Shown: piece after piece, positions 53,890 through 55,478 of the stretch
Layout: each line of letters begins with the position of its first letter
How positions within the stretch are numbered: the first letter of the stretch is position 1
NCBI GenBank assembly: GCA_903839855.1
Contig: CAIMEB010000241.1
Location: 1 to 55,478 of the forward strand
Direction: 5' to 3'
Origin: an uncultured Methylococcaceae bacterium
GTDB lineage: Bacteria; Pseudomonadota; Gammaproteobacteria; Methylococcales; Methylomonadaceae
DNA: 55,478 bases
Made by a program: the position numbers and the translations under genes
Notes under the pieces: generated by a model
What the model saw: only the letters and a program-made list of their open reading frames with translations
The model's database searches: none
Told to the model about the DNA's origin: nothing

Positions 53890-55014
53890 ATGAATACCGT
53901 TGATCTGGAATCTAATAACGCAGGGATAATGACGACTTATAAAACCCATTATACAAAGGAGCAGCTTTTCGAATTATCCGATAAGGGAAATAGCGATGCT
54001 ATGTACTCGATTGGCTACCGTTATTTAAAAGGTATGGGTGGCTTACCCCAAAATAACGATTTAGCGCGTGAATGGTTTAAAAAATCTGCTGATGCAGGCA
54101 ATCGTAATGCCATCAAAATATTAAATAATACATCGGTATTGACTACACATATAACTACGAAGCCGACTGAGAAGTCCGATTTCAGCCTTCAGGACTCTTT
54201 ATGGTCTTTTGTCTCAGAGTCATCGGCGCAAACCGATCAGCTTTTAAACCTGAAGAATCACCTCTCCATTTCCAGAGAGACCATCAGTAATGGTTTGATC
54301 ATTATATTATTTCTGGTCTATTTGATAAGAACATTAAACAAGGTGCGAAAAGCATTTAAGTCCACTAGGAAAATAAAGCAGTTAAACAAACAAATAGATG
54401 AACTAATCAATCAGCACATTAAAGCACTCGCTCTAAAATATAGACAAACAGTAAAACAGGATGAATACGGTAATGTTTTCTATGATCAATGGGACACCGC
54501 CGTCGGCTATTTTATTAAACAGGTACTTTGTAAAAAGACTGAGATAAAAAATCACTTAGTGCAAGAAGACCGATTTAATAATATTAAAGGACGGATTACC
54601 CGTGCAGTTAAAGCTTATGAGCAAAAGGCCGCTAATTCAGACTATAAAAACATCGACGTGGAGCAACTGTCTCCTATTGACTTTGAGTATTATTGCGCCG
54701 ACATTTTAAAAGCTAATGGCTGGAAAGCAAAAGTCACCCAAGCCTCTAGTGATCAAGGTATCGACATTATTGCTCAATATAAAAATATACACGTGGCTTT
54801 TCAATGTAAAAAATACTCGAACCCGGTCGGTAATAAAGCAGTACAGCAAATTATTGCCGGTAAACAATACATCAGGGCGGATATCGCGGCGGTGATATCT
54901 AACGCACGTTATACCGCTTCAGCTAAACAACTAGCGGATTCAACCGGAGTCCACCTGTTACATTACTCGGAATTAAAGTGCTTTAAAGACTTACTCTTAA
55001 AATCGGTTGCCTAG
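53890..55014 (+). CDS. Membrane-anchored Mrr-type restriction endonuclease with Sel1 repeat
   Basis: 374 residues. One Sel1-type repeat (about 30-74: GNSDAMYSIGYRYLKG, ending REWFKKSADAGNRNA) opens the protein. A single membrane helix (about 133-150) and a coiled-coil, basic linker follow. The C-terminal Mrr_cat domain (about 258-370) shows the D...QxK nuclease site in DQGIDIIA (D292) and FQCKKY (Q305, K307). Mrr-type enzymes cut modified or foreign DNA. Tethering to the membrane and a protein-binding repeat suggest defence against incoming DNA, inferred. Promoter probably within 53764-53889. Confidence 0.85.
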   Translation: MNTVDLESNNAGIMTTYKTHYTKEQLFELSDKGNSDAMYSIGYRYLKGMGGLPQNNDLAREWFKKSADAGNRNAIKILNNTSVLTTHITTKPTEKSDFSLQDSLWSFVSESSAQTDQLLNLKNHLSISRETISNGLIIILFLVYLIRTLNKVRKAFKSTRKIKQLNKQIDELINQHIKALALKYRQTVKQDEYGNVFYDQWDTAVGYFIKQVLCKKTEIKNHLVQEDRFNNIKGRITRAVKAYEQKAANSDYKNIDVEQLSPIDFEYYCADILKANGWKAKVTQASSDQGIDIIAQYKNIHVAFQCKKYSNPVGNKAVQQIIAGKQYIRADIAAVISNARYTASAKQLADSTGVHLLHYSELKCFKDLLLKSVA

Positions 55015-55162
55015 TCAATAAGCTATTTCCTCGTGACCAGTTTTAGCGAGCAAGGCAACTCATGAATTTGATGCTTTACTTAAAAAGCTTTATCATACCC
55101 ATATATGAGTAGTGGTGATAATGAACCCTAATAAAGTATAACTCATCACATTCAATACACCG
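55015..55162. other. Short intergenic stretch
   Basis: 148 bp between the nuclease gene and the CHASE-domain remnant. I see no gene and no strong hairpin. A promoter for the broken gene could lie here. Confidence 0.35.
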
Positions 55163-55342
55163 ATGCTCAAACTGCATATCAGTAAACTACTACTCCCGCT
55201 GCTGCTACTACTGACGGGATTCTCTGTTACCTATTTTTTACAATGGCAAGCATTTAATGCCGCACGCCAAAGCCAACAAAATAACTTCGATTATCAGACC
55301 CGGGAGATCATACTTCGAATTGAGCAGCGACTAGCCGACTAA
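55163..55342 (+). pseudogene. Start of a CHASE-domain sensor gene, cut by an insertion
   Basis: The frame from ATG 55163 encodes a membrane helix (LLLPLLLLLTGFSVTYFL), then WQAFNAARQSQQNNFDYQTR and IEQRLAD, which is the beginning of a CHASE extracellular sensor domain. Intact proteins continue with D-Y and some hundreds more residues, usually ending in GGDEF/EAL or kinase domains. Here the Tyr codon is replaced by TAA made at a TA junction, so the gene is disrupted by the element that follows. Confidence 0.6.
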
Positions 55343-55478
55343 GTACTTATGAATAATTAATTTAACTAAGGCCTGGCATGTTTAGCGTATGATAGAGTCA
55401 TTTTTAAATTATAAATGCTCTATATAAAACAGCTCACCTCGCAAGAAATTCTCACCTTAGAAGAGATGCATAAAAATC
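55342..55478 (+). mobile_element. Left end of an IS630-family-like insertion element (partial)
   Basis: Coding similarity to CHASE proteins stops at the TA at 55340-55341, and the IS630 family inserts at TA. A noncoding end of about 70 bp follows, then a transposase-like start. The putative terminal inverted repeat would begin AGTACTTATGAA at 55342. The right end lies outside the window, so the boundary is a prediction. Confidence 0.5.
55415..55478 (+). CDS. Transposase N-terminus, IS630-like (partial)
   Basis: From ATG 55415 the 21 visible codons read MLYIKQLTSQEILTLEEMHK and run off the window. This matches the opening of IS630-type transposases, which continue with a helix-turn-helix and a DDE domain. 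Too little is present for a firm family call. Confidence 0.5.
   Translation, partial: MLYIKQLTSQEILTLEEMHKN

Overview
The window looks like an AT-rich gammaproteobacterial chromosome. The order ftsY-ftsE-ftsX-rpoH is standard for Gammaproteobacteria, and a complete aa3-type cytochrome c oxidase cluster lies directly upstream of it. Together with the polyphosphate glucokinase and the exosortase-type polysaccharide genes, this would fit an environmental aerobe such as a methanotroph of the Methylococcales. That lineage guess is inference: no pmo, mxa or rRNA gene is present to confirm it.

Layout. 1-1143: start of a Tat-exported multicopper oxidase. 1201-5834 (minus): rpoH, ftsX, ftsE and a 647-codon gene that joins heme A synthase (Cox15/CtaA) in frame to the SRP receptor FtsY. 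5834-12242 (minus, one plus-strand gene): SCO-like protein, SURF1, DUF2909 protein, CtaE, Cox11, a 32-residue membrane protein too short for routine gene calling, CtaD, and CtaC with a cytochrome c domain. The last gene of the oxidase cluster has thus fused with the first gene of the ftsYEX-rpoH cluster. 12480-16534: possible gene relic, a large lipoprotein and a membrane HEAT-repeat protein. 16795-26712: housekeeping and small-function genes (DUF1993, oxidoreductase, ppgK, OsmC, phosphoesterase, dtd, ParA-like ATPase, cytochrome c with a structured leader, argG, J-domain-like protein).

26792-32718 is an accessory patch: an outer-membrane barrel protein, a RelE-like/UvrD-like helicase fusion with an ankyrin-like tail, the frameshifted stump of an OLD-family ATPase, about six degenerate 42-bp tandem repeats, and DUF2956 and DUF815 proteins. 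33075-48845 is an exopolysaccharide locus of the XrtA/PEP-CTERM type: acyltransferase, export lipoprotein, chain-length protein, tyrosine kinase, outer-membrane barrel, priming sugar transferase, acetyltransferase, two glycosyltransferases and a NodB-like protein on plus, then a flippase and a ligase/polymerase on minus. No exosortase gene lies in the window.

48920-53763 (minus) holds mprF, an AcvB/VirJ-type protein and an alpha/beta hydrolase, which suggests lysyl-phosphatidylglycerol synthesis and turnover. 53890-55014 is a membrane-anchored Mrr-type nuclease with an N-terminal Sel1 repeat. The window ends in a CHASE-domain gene cut at a TA dinucleotide by what looks like an IS630-family element.

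The most unusual features are the Cox15-FtsY fusion, the RelE-helicase-ankyrin architecture beside a dead OLD gene, the 42-bp repeat block, and the terminator-like hairpin in the leader of the cytochrome gene. No tRNA, rRNA or CRISPR array was seen.
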